Below, piece after piece: positions 8,279 to 16,488 of a stretch of DNA of 64,000 nucleotides. A program made the translations under genes and the position numbers. The first letter of the stretch is position 1. The number at the start of each line of letters is the position of its first letter. The notes beneath the pieces are model-generated. The model ran no database searches and was not told where the DNA came from. It saw only the letters and a program-made list of their open reading frames with translations. The DNA comes from LMUY01 sp964245075. Lineage in GTDB: Bacteria > Pseudomonadota > Alphaproteobacteria > Acetobacterales > Acetobacteraceae. The stretch lies in contig CAXTLC010000002.1 of assembly GCA_964245075.1 (NCBI GenBank), forward strand, positions 1-64,000, read 5' to 3'.

Positions 8279-8290
8279 CTTCCCCTCCTT
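8279..8290 (+). other. attR: right attachment site of the integrated element
   Basis: This is an exact copy of the 12-mer at the tRNA-Ser 3' end (44-55), in the same orientation. It sets the right boundary of the element. Genes to the right have no mobile-element character. Confidence 0.65.
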
Positions 8291-8314
8291 GCAGGCTCCG
8301 CGCAGAACCCGGTC

Positions 8315-8575
8315 CTACGGCTTCCTGACGCAGGCATAGGTCCGGCTCGCCAACAAGGATGCCGGCCCGGTTACCTGGCTGACTTGGCCGGCGGGACAGC
8401 GTCCATCATCCACCAGGACTGTTTGGCCATTGTCCAGCGCGCCGCCCGCCGGCTCATGCGCGAGGATGTCCGGGCCGCCGCAGGATGCCAGCACGCTCAA
8501 CGGCGCCAGGAAGAGCAACGCCCGGCATGCGTCGCGCGTCACGCCCGGGACGATGCGGCCGGCAGTGTTGCTCAT
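8315..8575 (-). CDS. Small lipoprotein, unknown function
   Basis: This 86-residue protein has a signal sequence ending in a lipobox (SVLASC, Cys at about residue 32), so it should be lipid-anchored after export. The mature part is short and contains DDGRCPAGQVSQVTG, a pattern I associate with small alphaproteobacterial lipoproteins of unknown role. A strong AAGGAG ribosome site precedes the ATG at 8575. It is the first chromosomal gene beyond attR and is divergent from the oxalate decarboxylase gene. Confidence 0.75.
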   Translation of the reverse strand: MSNTAGRIVPGVTRDACRALLFLAPLSVLASCGGPDILAHEPAGGALDNGQTVLVDDGRCPAGQVSQVTGPASLLASRTYACVRKP

Positions 8576-8722
8576 GGCAGACGGCTCCTTTGCTCCCGCC
8601 GGCCATGTGGCCGGCGTCTGCCCAGACTACCAGCCAGGGAGCGCGCCCGGAACTGTCCATCCGTCCACCGCGTCATGGCGCCGACAACGCATGGCCGAAA
8701 CCGGCCGGGACGGAGAGCAGCG

Positions 8723-9970
8723 ATGGACCCGATGACCCGCCGCATGATCCTCGCCGCCGCCGCGGCCGGGGGTGCGATGACCGCCGGGACCGCGCTGGCC
8801 CAAGCGGATGCCCCGCAGCCAGTGCGCGGCGGGAAGGGAGCCGACGATCCCGGGCCGCGCGACGTCGCCATCGACATGCAGAACCCGGACCTCCTGGCCC
8901 CGCCCGCAACCGACGCGGGTGACATCCCGAACCTGAAATGGCCGTTCTCGCTCAGCCATAACCGCCTGCAACCAGGTGGCTGGGCGCGGCAGACGACGGT
9001 GCGGGAGCTGCCCGTTTCCACCGCCATGGCGGGGGTGGACATGCGGCTGGAGCCGGGGGCGATCCGCGAGCTGCATTGGCACAAGGAGAACGAATGGGCA
9101 TTGATGCTGGAAGGCGGCGCCCGCATCACGGCCATCGACGAGGACGGCCGCAGCTTCGCGGCCGACGTCCACAAGGGGGACCTCTGGTACTTCCCGTCCG
9201 GCCTGCCGCATTCCATACAAGGGCTGGATGACGGCTGCGAGTTCCTGCTGGTGTTTGACGACGGCGCGTTCTCCGAGGACAGCACCTTCCTGATCAGCCA
9301 ATGGTTCGCCCATGTTCCCAAAGCGGTGCTGGCGAAGAATTTCGGCGTGGACGAGAAGGCGTTCGCGAACATCCCGGAAAAGCAGCTCTACATCTTCAAG
9401 GCCCCCGTGCCGCCGCCGCTGGCATCGGACACCGTGACGGACCCGGATGGCGCCGTTCCCAACTCCTTCGCGTTCCGCATGATGGACTTGCCGCCAATGA
9501 AGTGCCCGGGTGGCACGGTCCGCGTCGTGGACAGCCGCAACTTCAAGGCGTCGGCGAACATCGCGGCGGCCTATGTCGAGGTCGAGCCGGGTGGGATGCG
9601 GGAACTGCACTGGCATCCGCTGTCAGCCGAATGGCAGTACTGGATCTCGGGAACCGGCCGAATGACGGTGTTCGGCTCGGGCGAGAACTCCCGCACCTTC
9701 GACTACCAGGCGGGGGATGTCGGCTACGTGCCGAAAACCATGGGCCACTACATCGAGAACACCGGCGGGGATACGCTGCGCTACCTGGAGATGTTCGTGG
9801 GTCCCCGCTACACGGACGTCTCGTTGCAGCAGTGGATGGCGCTGGTCCCGCCGGAGCTGATCAAGCAGCACCTTCACCTGGATGACGCCACGGTTGCTGG
9901 ACTTCGCAAGGACAAGCAGGTCGTGGTCGGCCCGGTGGCGGCGACCGGCACGGCTGTCCGGGCAGGGTGA
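8723..9970 (+). CDS. oxdC: Oxalate decarboxylase (bicupin), Tat-exported
   Basis: This enzyme converts oxalate to formate and CO2 using manganese. The start at 8723 was chosen because GGAG lies eight bases upstream and it yields a twin-arginine signal (TRRMILAAAAAG, cleavage near ALA-Q at 27). The N-terminal cupin carries His118, His120, Glu124 and His163 (RELHWHKENEW ... PHSIQG). The C-terminal cupin has His296, His298, Glu303 and His342. The lid segment SEDST (184-188) keeps the glutamate that distinguishes decarboxylase from oxidase activity in Bacillus OxdC. The frame is open far upstream, but that part has no family similarity. It acts in the periplasm if the Tat signal is used. Confidence 0.93.
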   Translation: MDPMTRRMILAAAAAGGAMTAGTALAQADAPQPVRGGKGADDPGPRDVAIDMQNPDLLAPPATDAGDIPNLKWPFSLSHNRLQPGGWARQTTVRELPVSTAMAGVDMRLEPGAIRELHWHKENEWALMLEGGARITAIDEDGRSFAADVHKGDLWYFPSGLPHSIQGLDDGCEFLLVFDDGAFSEDSTFLISQWFAHVPKAVLAKNFGVDEKAFANIPEKQLYIFKAPVPPPLASDTVTDPDGAVPNSFAFRMMDLPPMKCPGGTVRVVDSRNFKASANIAAAYVEVEPGGMRELHWHPLSAEWQYWISGTGRMTVFGSGENSRTFDYQAGDVGYVPKTMGHYIENTGGDTLRYLEMFVGPRYTDVSLQQWMALVPPELIKQHLHLDDATVAGLRKDKQVVVGPVAATGTAVRAG

Positions 9971-9985
9971 CGAGGGCCAGGGACG

Positions 9986-10020
9986 CAACCGCCGCCCATC
10001 CTCGCCCGTTTGGGCGGTTG
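9986..10020 (+). terminator. Hairpin after the oxalate decarboxylase gene
   Basis: CAACCGCC pairs with GGCGGTTG across about 19 bases, starting 15 bases after the oxdC stop codon. There is no T tract, and the hairpin ends right at the ribosome site of the next ORF, so it may be a weak terminator or a processing or translation-control structure. Confidence 0.35.
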
Positions 10021-10033
10021 AAGGAGCATAGCG

Positions 10034-10237
10034 ATGCCTGACAAGAACGAGCACACCGGCCGCTTCGGCGGTCCCGGGTCCAGCCACCAAGACCGTGAGC
10101 AGCCTGGCAAGAACCACCAGGACACGGGTCACAAGAAGGGCGGCGGCCACCCGGGCTCCGAGAAGGAGCACAGCAAGGACACCGGTGGCGACAACGCTGG
10201 CGGCGGCCATCACTACCGCGAGCACGGGCGGACCTAG
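10034..10237 (+). CDS. Small, highly hydrophilic Gly/His/Lys-rich protein
   Basis: This predicted 67-residue protein is almost free of hydrophobic residues and rich in Gly, His, Lys, Asp and Glu (GHKKGGGHPGSEKEHSKD). Such composition is typical of intrinsically disordered stress or hydrophilin-like proteins, but I recognise no family. A good ribosome site (AAGGAG, 8 bases before ATG) supports translation. Its stop lies just before the CoxE-like frame becomes similar to its family, so the two may be translationally linked. Confidence 0.55.
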   Translation: MPDKNEHTGRFGGPGSSHQDREQPGKNHQDTGHKKGGGHPGSEKEHSKDTGGDNAGGGHHYREHGRT

Positions 10238-10278
10238 CGGTCGGCACTCTCGCCGCGAACATCCTGGAGTTCGCCCGG

Positions 10279-11427
10279 TTGCTGCGCCGGGCGGGCCTGC
10301 CGGTCGGGCCGGCGGACATGCTGGCGGCCGTCGAAGCGTTGAGCCATGCGGGCGTCGGCTCGCGCGAGGATGTCCGGACGGCGTTGCGCGCCACCATGGT
10401 GCGCCGGCACGAGTACGCAGAGCTCTTCGACAGCGCGTTCAGCCTGTTCTGGCGTGACCCGGCCGAGCGGCAATCCGACCAGCTCATGGCCCTGCTGGGC
10501 GAGAAGGCTCCGCCGCAGGAGCGGCGGCGCAGTCCGGGCAGCCGCCGGCTGGCAGAGGCGATGGGTTCCCCACAGAACGAGCAGGACTCCGCGGGGACGC
10601 CCTGGATCGATGCGGCCCTGACCGTCAGCGATGCCGAGCGTTTGCAGACCATGGATTTCGAGGCGATGTCCGCGGCGGACATCGCCAGTGCCCGCGAGGC
10701 GGTGCGCCGCCTCCGCCTGCCGCTTGACATGCGCCAAACCCGGCGCACCCGGCCAGCCCGCGGCGGCGCCCGGGTAGATATGGCCGCGACCCTGCGCGCC
10801 GGCCTGCGCAATGGCGGCGAACTGGTGGACCTGGCGCGCGCCGAGCGCACGGTGCGCCCGCCCCCATTGGTGGTGCTGTGCGACATCTCGGGCTCCATGG
10901 GCCGCTACGCGCAGATTCTGCTGCACTTCCTTCACGCCGTGGCCAATGACCGCGACCGGGTCAGCGTGTTCCTGTTCGGCACCCGGCTCACCAACATCAC
11001 CCGTCAACTGCGCCACCGGGACCCGGAGGCGGCGTTCGCCGCGGTGGCGTCGGGGGTGCCGGATTGGTCGGGCGGCACCCGCATCGGCGAGACGATCGCG
11101 CAATTCAACCGGCAATGGGCCAAGCGGGTGCTGGGGCAGGGCGCGGTGGTGCTGCTGGTCACGGATGGGCTGGACCGGGCGGGGGCGGACGGGCTGGCGG
11201 AAGCGATGGAGCGGCTGCACAAATCCTGCCGCCGGCTGATCTGGCTCAATCCCCTGTTGCGTTGGGACGGCTTCGAGCCGAAGTCTCAGGGCATCCGCGC
11301 CATGTTGCCGCATGTGGACGAGTTCCGGCCCGTCCACAACATCGCCAGCTTGCGCGCCCTGATCGCCTCGCTGTCCCGCCCGGCCCCGGCGCGGGAACGG
11401 CGGCGAACGTTGGAGCGCCTGCCATGA
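10279..11427 (+). CDS. CoxE-like VWA-domain maturation protein
   Basis: This ~382-residue protein has an N-terminal helical region (LLRRAGLPVGPADMLAAVEAL) and a C-terminal von Willebrand A domain with the metal site DISGSM (about residue 200) and later VTDGLDRAG. It matches CoxE-type proteins that work with the CoxD ATPase to insert or modify the metal centre of CO-dehydrogenase-type molybdenum hydroxylases. The start is uncertain: similarity begins a few codons upstream of the TTG at 10279, yet that frame has no ATG or GTG back to the stop at 10096-10098. The gene overlaps the XdhC gene by ATGA, starting a tight four-gene operon. Confidence 0.85.
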   Translation: MLRRAGLPVGPADMLAAVEALSHAGVGSREDVRTALRATMVRRHEYAELFDSAFSLFWRDPAERQSDQLMALLGEKAPPQERRRSPGSRRLAEAMGSPQNEQDSAGTPWIDAALTVSDAERLQTMDFEAMSAADIASAREAVRRLRLPLDMRQTRRTRPARGGARVDMAATLRAGLRNGGELVDLARAERTVRPPPLVVLCDISGSMGRYAQILLHFLHAVANDRDRVSVFLFGTRLTNITRQLRHRDPEAAFAAVASGVPDWSGGTRIGETIAQFNRQWAKRVLGQGAVVLLVTDGLDRAGADGLAEAMERLHKSCRRLIWLNPLLRWDGFEPKSQGIRAMLPHVDEFRPVHNIASLRALIASLSRPAPARERRRTLERLP

Positions 11428-11744
11428 CCCAAGCAGAAGACATCCTTTCCGTCGCCGCCGCCTGGCGCGGCGAAGGAGAACGGGTGGCCTTGGCCACCGT
11501 GACCGAGACCTGGGGCAGTTCGCCGCGCCCGCCGGGCAGCCAGATGGCGGTGACCGCGTCCGGCCGCATGGCCGGCTCCGTCAGCGGCGGCTGCATCGAG
11601 GGCGCGGTGGCGGAGGCAGCCCAATCCACCCTGGCCGGCGGTCCGCCCCAACTGCTGGATTTCGGCATCACCGACGAGCGTGCCTGGGAGGTCGGCCTGG
11701 CCTGCGGCGGCAAGCTCAAGGTGTTCGTGGAAGCCGTGGCGTGA
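11424..11744 (+). CDS. XdhC/CoxI family protein, N-terminal-domain type
   Basis: This 106-residue protein corresponds to the XdhC_CoxI domain, with the GSVSGGCIEG signature (Cys and Glu at about residues 58-60). XdhC proteins bind molybdenum cofactor and help sulfurate and insert it into xanthine-dehydrogenase-family enzymes. In many bacteria the domain is fused to a Rossmann domain; here the Rossmann part is the next gene, overlapping by GTGA. The gene starts within the CoxE stop codon (ATGA), so translation is probably coupled throughout. Confidence 0.88.
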   Translation: MTQAEDILSVAAAWRGEGERVALATVTETWGSSPRPPGSQMAVTASGRMAGSVSGGCIEGAVAEAAQSTLAGGPPQLLDFGITDERAWEVGLACGGKLKVFVEAVA

Positions 11745-12421
11745 CCCCAGCCACGCTGGAAGCGGTGCGGGCCGCCCAGGCGTCCGGCCGCGCGGTCGTG
11801 CTCGCGACCCGGCTGCCCGGCGGTGAGCAGGTGCTGCTGCCGGACCCGGCGCATCCGGCGCTGAACGCCGCCGCCCGGGAGGCGCTGGCCGCCGAGCGCA
11901 GCGGCACGCACGAGGTGGACGGGGTCACCTGGTTCCTCCACGCGCACAACCCGCCGGCGCGGATCGTGATCGTGGGGGCGGTCCACATCGCGCAGGCACT
12001 GGTGCCGCTGGCCGTGCAGCTCGGCTATGGCGTCACCGTCGCCGACCCGCGGCGCGCCTTCGCAACGGATGAGCGGTTCCCGGACGTGGCCGTCTCCACC
12101 GACTGGCCGGACGAGGCGCTGGACTCTCTGCGCCCGGACAGCCGCACCGCCATCGTGACGCTGACGCACGACCCGAAGCTGGACGACCCGGCGCTGGACC
12201 GTGCCCTGCGGTCCGATGCGTTCTACATCGGCGCGCTCGGCAGCCGCCGCACCCATGCCAAGCGGCTGGAGCGGCTGCGCGCGCTGGGCCACGGAGACGA
12301 CGCGCTGGCCCGCATCCGCGGCCCGGTCGGGCTGAACATCGCGGCGGTGACCGCGCCGGAGATCGCCCTGTCGGTGCTGGCGCAGATCGTCGCGGTGCGC
12401 CGCGGCGCACCGCTCGCGTGA
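11741..12421 (+). CDS. XdhC Rossmann-domain protein
   Basis: This 226-residue protein carries the XdhC C-terminal Rossmann-type domain: IVIVGAVHIAQALVPLA is the nucleotide-binding turn, and the conserved segment FYIGALGSRRTHAKRLERL follows. It is a partner of the preceding short XdhC protein in molybdenum-cofactor delivery. It starts at a GTG inside the upstream stop (GTGA) and ends in the same way with the next gene. Splitting XdhC into two genes is known in CO-dehydrogenase clusters (CoxI/CoxF-like). Confidence 0.88.
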   Translation: MTPATLEAVRAAQASGRAVVLATRLPGGEQVLLPDPAHPALNAAAREALAAERSGTHEVDGVTWFLHAHNPPARIVIVGAVHIAQALVPLAVQLGYGVTVADPRRAFATDERFPDVAVSTDWPDEALDSLRPDSRTAIVTLTHDPKLDDPALDRALRSDAFYIGALGSRRTHAKRLERLRALGHGDDALARIRGPVGLNIAAVTAPEIALSVLAQIVAVRRGAPLA

Positions 12422-14019
12422 TCTTCGGCGCGACGGCGCTCGCCGACGCAGTGGGCGCCGTGCTCGCCCACACCCATCGCCTGCCGGACCGGGTGCTGAA
12501 GAAAGGCTCCGTCCTGGATGCGGAAGCGGTCGCCGCACTGCGGGTTGCCGGGCTGGACCCGGTGGTCGCGGCGCGGATCGAGCCTGGCGACGTTGGGGAG
12601 GACGCGGCGGCGCAGCGCATCGCCGCGGCCTTGCTCGGCCCCGGGCTGACGGTGACCAACGCGGCCACGGGGCGGGTGAACCTGCTGGCCGCGTCCGCCG
12701 GGCTGCTGCGCGCCGATCCGGGGCGCATCGACGCGCTGAACGCGGTGGACGAGGCCGTGACGGTCGCGACCTTGCCGGACGCGACGCCCGTCGTATCCGG
12801 CGAGATGGTCGCGACGATCAAGATCATCCCCTTCGCCGTGCCTGCCGCCGTGCTCCTCCACGCCGAAGCCGCTTGCAACGGCAGGGCCATGGCGCTCCAC
12901 CCGTGGCAGGCCCGCCGGGTCGGCCTGGTGCTGACGGTGCTGCCCGGGCTGAAGCCGTCCGTGATCGCGGGCACGGTCGCCGCGACCCAGGGGCGGGTGG
13001 AGGCGATCGGCGCCACCCTGCTGCCGCCGCTGCAATGCCCGCACCGCACGGAGGCGATCGCCGCCGCCCTGCGCAGCCTGCTGGAGGACGGGGCGGACCT
13101 CCTGCTGGTCGCCGGGGCCTCGGCCGTGGTGGACCGGCGGGACGTAGGGCCTTCGGGGATCGTCTCCGCCGGAGGCGAGATCCTGCATTTCGGCATGCCG
13201 GTCGACCCGGGCAACCTCATCTGCCTGGGCCGTATCGGCCCGGTCCCGGCCTTGGTGCTGCCGGGCTGCGCGCGCAGCCCGAAGCCGAACGGCATCGACC
13301 TGGTGCTGCAACGCTTGGCGGCCGGCCTGCCCGTGACTGGCGCCACGGTGGCCCGCATGGGGGTGGGCGGCCTGCTGAAGGACGTGTCCGCCCGCCCGCT
13401 GCCGCGCGCCCGCGCCACCGGGCCGGCAATCCGGACCGTCGCGGCGGTCGTGCTTGCGGCGGGACAGTCCAGCCGGATGGCGCCGCGGCACAAGCTGCTG
13501 GAAGAGGACGGCGAGGGCCGCACCATGATCGCCCGGGTCGTCGATGCGGTGCTGGGAAGCCGGGCGCGCCCAGTGCTGGTGGTGACGGGCCATCGCGCGG
13601 CGGAGGTGCGGGCCGCCTTGGCGGGCCGCCCGGTGCAGTTCATCGCCGCGCCGGACTATGCGGACGGGCTGTCCGCCAGCCTGCGCGCCGGACTGGCGGC
13701 GGTGCCGGCCGCGTCCCCGGCGGCGCTGGTCGTGCTGGGGGACATGCCGCTGGTGACCTCCGCCACCATCGACACCCTGGTGGCAGCCTACGGCCCTGCG
13801 GAGGGGCGCAGGATCGTCGTGCCGGCCCATGGGGGGCAAATCGGCAATCCAGTGCTTTGGGATCGCAGCTTCTTCCCCGCCATGATGGCGCTCGGTGGCG
13901 ACGCCGGCGCCCGGACGCTGTTGCGGGGCCACCTGGACAGCGTGGTACAGGTGCCAGCGGACGAGTCCGTGTTGCGGGATTTCGACACTGCCGAGAGCCT
14001 GGAAGCGTTGCACGGGTGA
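12418..14019 (+). CDS. Molybdopterin-binding (MoeA-like) and MobA/MocA-like NTP-transferase fusion
   Basis: This 533-residue protein has two parts. Residues 1-~335 resemble the molybdopterin-binding/MoeA-like module. Residues ~340-533 are an NTP-transferase domain with the VVLAAGQSSRM loop and the VVLGDMPLV metal-binding motif, as in MocA, which attaches CMP to molybdenum cofactor. Dinucleotide (MCD) cofactor is used by xanthine- and CO-dehydrogenase-type hydroxylases, which fits the operon. The GTG start overlaps the upstream stop (GTGA). No hydroxylase structural genes are present in the window, so the substrate enzyme must be encoded elsewhere or be lost. Confidence 0.88.
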   Translation: MIFGATALADAVGAVLAHTHRLPDRVLKKGSVLDAEAVAALRVAGLDPVVAARIEPGDVGEDAAAQRIAAALLGPGLTVTNAATGRVNLLAASAGLLRADPGRIDALNAVDEAVTVATLPDATPVVSGEMVATIKIIPFAVPAAVLLHAEAACNGRAMALHPWQARRVGLVLTVLPGLKPSVIAGTVAATQGRVEAIGATLLPPLQCPHRTEAIAAALRSLLEDGADLLLVAGASAVVDRRDVGPSGIVSAGGEILHFGMPVDPGNLICLGRIGPVPALVLPGCARSPKPNGIDLVLQRLAAGLPVTGATVARMGVGGLLKDVSARPLPRARATGPAIRTVAAVVLAAGQSSRMAPRHKLLEEDGEGRTMIARVVDAVLGSRARPVLVVTGHRAAEVRAALAGRPVQFIAAPDYADGLSASLRAGLAAVPAASPAALVVLGDMPLVTSATIDTLVAAYGPAEGRRIVVPAHGGQIGNPVLWDRSFFPAMMALGGDAGARTLLRGHLDSVVQVPADESVLRDFDTAESLEALHG

Positions 14020-14074
14020 CACACGCGCCAACCCGGGCCATGCTGGCAACTCGCTGATCTCGCTGGAGCCGCCG

Positions 14075-14449
14075 ATGCTTTCCCGTGCCGTCCTGTCCAC
14101 CGCCTTGCTGCTCGCCGCCGTCGGCTGCGCGCCGAAGCCGCAAACCACCGCGGGCCGGGCCGATGCCGCAGCCTTGGCCTCGTGCCGGTCGAGCACGGAC
14201 CACAGCTTCAATCGGCAGAACCGCTACCTCCTGTCCGAGCGGGACGACATCGACCTGCCGTTCTCGAACGCGGGCGATTCCGGGATCACGACCCGCGGGC
14301 TGACGCAGCGCTTGGACTACGACGACCAGCTGAATTCCTGCCTGGCCGCGTCGCGTGCGCCCGCGACGGCGGCTCTGCCGTCGGTCAGCATCCAGCCCCG
14401 CACCTCCCCCTCGACGCCTGGAAGCAACTCTCGCGTGCAGCCGTTCTAG
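14075..14449 (+). CDS. Small lipoprotein, unknown function
   Basis: This predicted 124-residue protein has a signal peptide ending in LLLAAVGC, a convincing lipobox with Cys at residue 18. The mature part is polar, with two further cysteines (LASCRS and LNSCLA) that could form a disulfide. The start at 14075 is preceded by TGGAG. I recognise no domain. It lies 55 bases after the cofactor operon and may be cotranscribed with the RidA-family gene downstream. Confidence 0.7.
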   Translation: MLSRAVLSTALLLAAVGCAPKPQTTAGRADAAALASCRSSTDHSFNRQNRYLLSERDDIDLPFSNAGDSGITTRGLTQRLDYDDQLNSCLAASRAPATAALPSVSIQPRTSPSTPGSNSRVQPF

Positions 14450-14481
14450 GCGCCCGCACGCGCCAACCGGAGACGAACTCG

Positions 14482-14832
14482 ATGAGCAAGATCACCCGCA
14501 CCGATGCCAACAAGGTCCTGGCGAAGGCCGTTGAATACCATAACTTCGTCTATCTCGCCGGCATGACCGCCGATGACACGTCGCAGGACGTGGCCGGGCA
14601 GACAACCCAGGTGCTGGCCGCCATCGACGCCGCGCTGGAAACACATGGCACGGACAAGACCCGGATGCTGCAAGCGCAGATCTGGCTGAAGGACATCCGG
14701 GACCGTGACGCCATGAACAAGATCTGGTCCGCTTGGCTTCCGGAAGGCGGCGCCCCGGCTCGGGCCTGCGTTGAAGCCAGCATGGCGGACCCGCGGCTGC
14801 TGGTCGAGATCATGGTCACCGCCTGCAAATAG
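14482..14832 (+). CDS. RidA family (YjgF/YER057c/UK114) protein
   Basis: This 116-residue protein matches the compact RidA fold, including the C-terminal block RACVEASMADPRLLVEIMVTA, where the conserved arginine binds the substrate carboxylate. RidA proteins hydrolyse reactive enamines and imines released by PLP enzymes; several subfamilies have other roles, and the exact subfamily is not clear here. The start at 14482 follows GGAGA. Confidence 0.9.
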   Translation: MSKITRTDANKVLAKAVEYHNFVYLAGMTADDTSQDVAGQTTQVLAAIDAALETHGTDKTRMLQAQIWLKDIRDRDAMNKIWSAWLPEGGAPARACVEASMADPRLLVEIMVTACK

Positions 14833-15044
14833 GCCGCAACCGATGACGGAGCCGCGTCATAATTTCGATGCGGCTGCATCACGCCAGCGTGAATAGGATT
14901 GTAGTCGGTAAACCAGGCGCAGCGCCCCCCGCAATCCGGGCAATCCTGGCAGACGTGAAACAAACTGACATACTCGCCTTGCCAGCCTTCCAAGACCGTT
15001 GCTACCGCCTGCTCACGACGCAGTGAACTCGTGAGGAATACGAT

Positions 15045-15929
15045 ATGATTGCCATGTCACGGGTCCGGGTGCTGCTACTCGGCACGGCATTTACGATGGG
15101 TTTGGGCAGTGCGGTGCAGGCGCATCCCCATCACGGCTACCAGGGGCGTCACATCAGCACTGGCCGCCATGGCGCCCGGACCATCTTCCGTTCCAGCGGG
15201 TTGTACCGGTCTGCCGTCAGGCAGGTTGGCTACGGCGCAGGCCGGCACACCGGCTGGCTCCATCACAGCTATGCCCTTGGGTCCAACGGCCGCCGGGGCC
15301 TCCAATGCGTGGCATTCGCGCGGGCCGACTCGGGCATCGAGATCATTGGCAATGCCAGCGCGTGGTGGGACCACGCCGCGGGGATCTACGCGCGCGGAGC
15401 CCGGCCGGAGCCCGGCGCCGTGCTGAACTTCCGTGCGAACTGGGTCATGCGCCTGGGGCACGTCGCGGTGGTCAAGCAGGTGGTGGACAGCCGGACCATT
15501 GAGATCGACCATGCCAACTGGAACGTTCCTGGCGGCATCAGCCGGGACATCTCGGTCGTGGATGTCTCATTGCGGAACGATTGGAGCGCGGTACGCGTGG
15601 CGGTCAACCACAGCGGCGACTACGGCAGCATCTACCCGACTTACGGCTTCATCTACAACCGCAGCGACGATGGGACCATGGTTGTGTCCAACGACGTCGC
15701 GAAGCCGGTGCCGGCCTTGAACCCGGCGCCGCGCGACCTGCGTGCCCCCGTTCTGGACAAGCTGGGCGACGACGAGGTTGCCGAGGCCCCGGATGACGCG
15801 GGACTGTCTGGCGACCAGCGCCCCGTCAACCATTACGGCCGGTATCGTGTCCGTTACCTCCAGCCGACCGTCCCGTCCGGTTACCTCCAGCCGACCGTCC
15901 CGTCCGGTCGCGTGCACGGGCCGGCGTGA
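15045..15929 (+). CDS. Secreted CHAP-domain amidase/peptidase
   Basis: This 294-residue protein has a signal peptide (LLLGTAFTMGLGSAVQA, cleavage near residue 26) and a CHAP domain. Cys88 (GLQCVAFAR), His139 (RLGHVAVV) and a polar residue in the DHANW block (about 155-159) form the likely catalytic set, and tryptophans around AWWDH fit the family. CHAP enzymes usually cleave amide bonds in peptidoglycan. The last ~90 residues are low-complexity and end in a duplicated YLQPTVPSG. GAGG nine bases upstream supports the ATG at 15045. The upstream 212 bases (14833-15044) hold no gene I can support. Confidence 0.87.
   Translation: MIAMSRVRVLLLGTAFTMGLGSAVQAHPHHGYQGRHISTGRHGARTIFRSSGLYRSAVRQVGYGAGRHTGWLHHSYALGSNGRRGLQCVAFARADSGIEIIGNASAWWDHAAGIYARGARPEPGAVLNFRANWVMRLGHVAVVKQVVDSRTIEIDHANWNVPGGISRDISVVDVSLRNDWSAVRVAVNHSGDYGSIYPTYGFIYNRSDDGTMVVSNDVAKPVPALNPAPRDLRAPVLDKLGDDEVAEAPDDAGLSGDQRPVNHYGRYRVRYLQPTVPSGYLQPTVPSGRVHGPA
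15853..15906 (+). repeat. Exact 27-bp tandem duplication in the CHAP gene tail
   Basis: Two identical 27-bp units (15853-15879 and 15880-15906) encode the nonapeptide YLQPTVPSG twice, 7 codons before the stop. The absence of any difference suggests a recent slippage or duplication event that keeps the frame. Confidence 0.95.
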
Positions 15930-15933
15930 TCCA

Positions 15934-15968
15934 TGCAAGCCCTTTCCCACTTCTGGGAGGGGCTTGCA
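15934..15968. terminator. Bidirectional terminator hairpin between convergent genes
   Basis: TGCAAGCC pairs with GGCTTGCA, and TTTCCC with GGGAGG-type bases inside, giving a long stem around ACTTCT. It fills the 40-base space between the CHAP gene (+) and the chromate transporter gene (-), so it probably ends both transcripts. Confidence 0.7.
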
Positions 15969-15969
15969 G

Positions 15970-16488
15970 CTAACCCGCGACGGCGCCCGCCGCGGCACCG
16001 ACCGCCAGCATCCAGAGCGGATGCACCCGCGTCCGGATCAGCACGGCGGCCGTCGCCAGCGTGATGGCGGCGCTGATGACGCCGTGGGTCGTGGACGCGG
16101 CCAGCAGGGCAGCGCCCGCGCCCACAAGCCCGACCGTCACGGGCACTAGCCCGGCCTGCACCACCCGGCGCCAGGTCCGGTCCCGGAAACGGTCCCACAG
16201 GCGGGCAGTGGCGTAGGTCAGCACGCTGGATGGCCCGATCATCCCGGAGGTGGCGGCCAACGCGCCGGGAACCCCGGCGACGCGCCAGCCGACCAGCGTG
16301 GACACCAGCATGTTCGGCCCGGGCGCCGCCTGCGCCAGCCCATACAGCGCGGCAAAGGTCGGGCGGTCCATGTAGCCGTGCACCTCCACCACCTGGCGCT
16401 GCATCTCCGGCAACACGGGCGCCACCCCACCCACCGCCAGCACCGACAATTGGCCGAACAGCGCGGCGAGGCTGCCGAGCTCGCTCAC
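15970..16488 (-). CDS. chrA: Chromate transporter, short chain (second half)
   Basis: This 172-residue integral membrane protein is one ChrA domain with about five to six hydrophobic segments. The family signature appears as QAAPGPNMLVSTLVGW. The GTG start at 16488 overlaps the stop of the other ChrA half (GTGA). In short-chain ChrA pairs, two homologous proteins with opposite topology together form the chromate/sulfate antiporter that exports chromate. Substrate is assigned by family only. Confidence 0.85.
   Translation of the reverse strand: MSELGSLAALFGQLSVLAVGGVAPVLPEMQRQVVEVHGYMDRPTFAALYGLAQAAPGPNMLVSTLVGWRVAGVPGALAATSGMIGPSSVLTYATARLWDRFRDRTWRRVVQAGLVPVTVGLVGAGAALLAASTTHGVISAAITLATAAVLIRTRVHPLWMLAVGAAAGAVAG

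Noticed and set aside
14550..14993. Minus-strand frame starting with a Cys-rich stretch (CQDCPDCGGRC)
   Set aside because: The Cys-rich part is short and the frame then runs antisense through the RidA gene; no ribosome site or known family.
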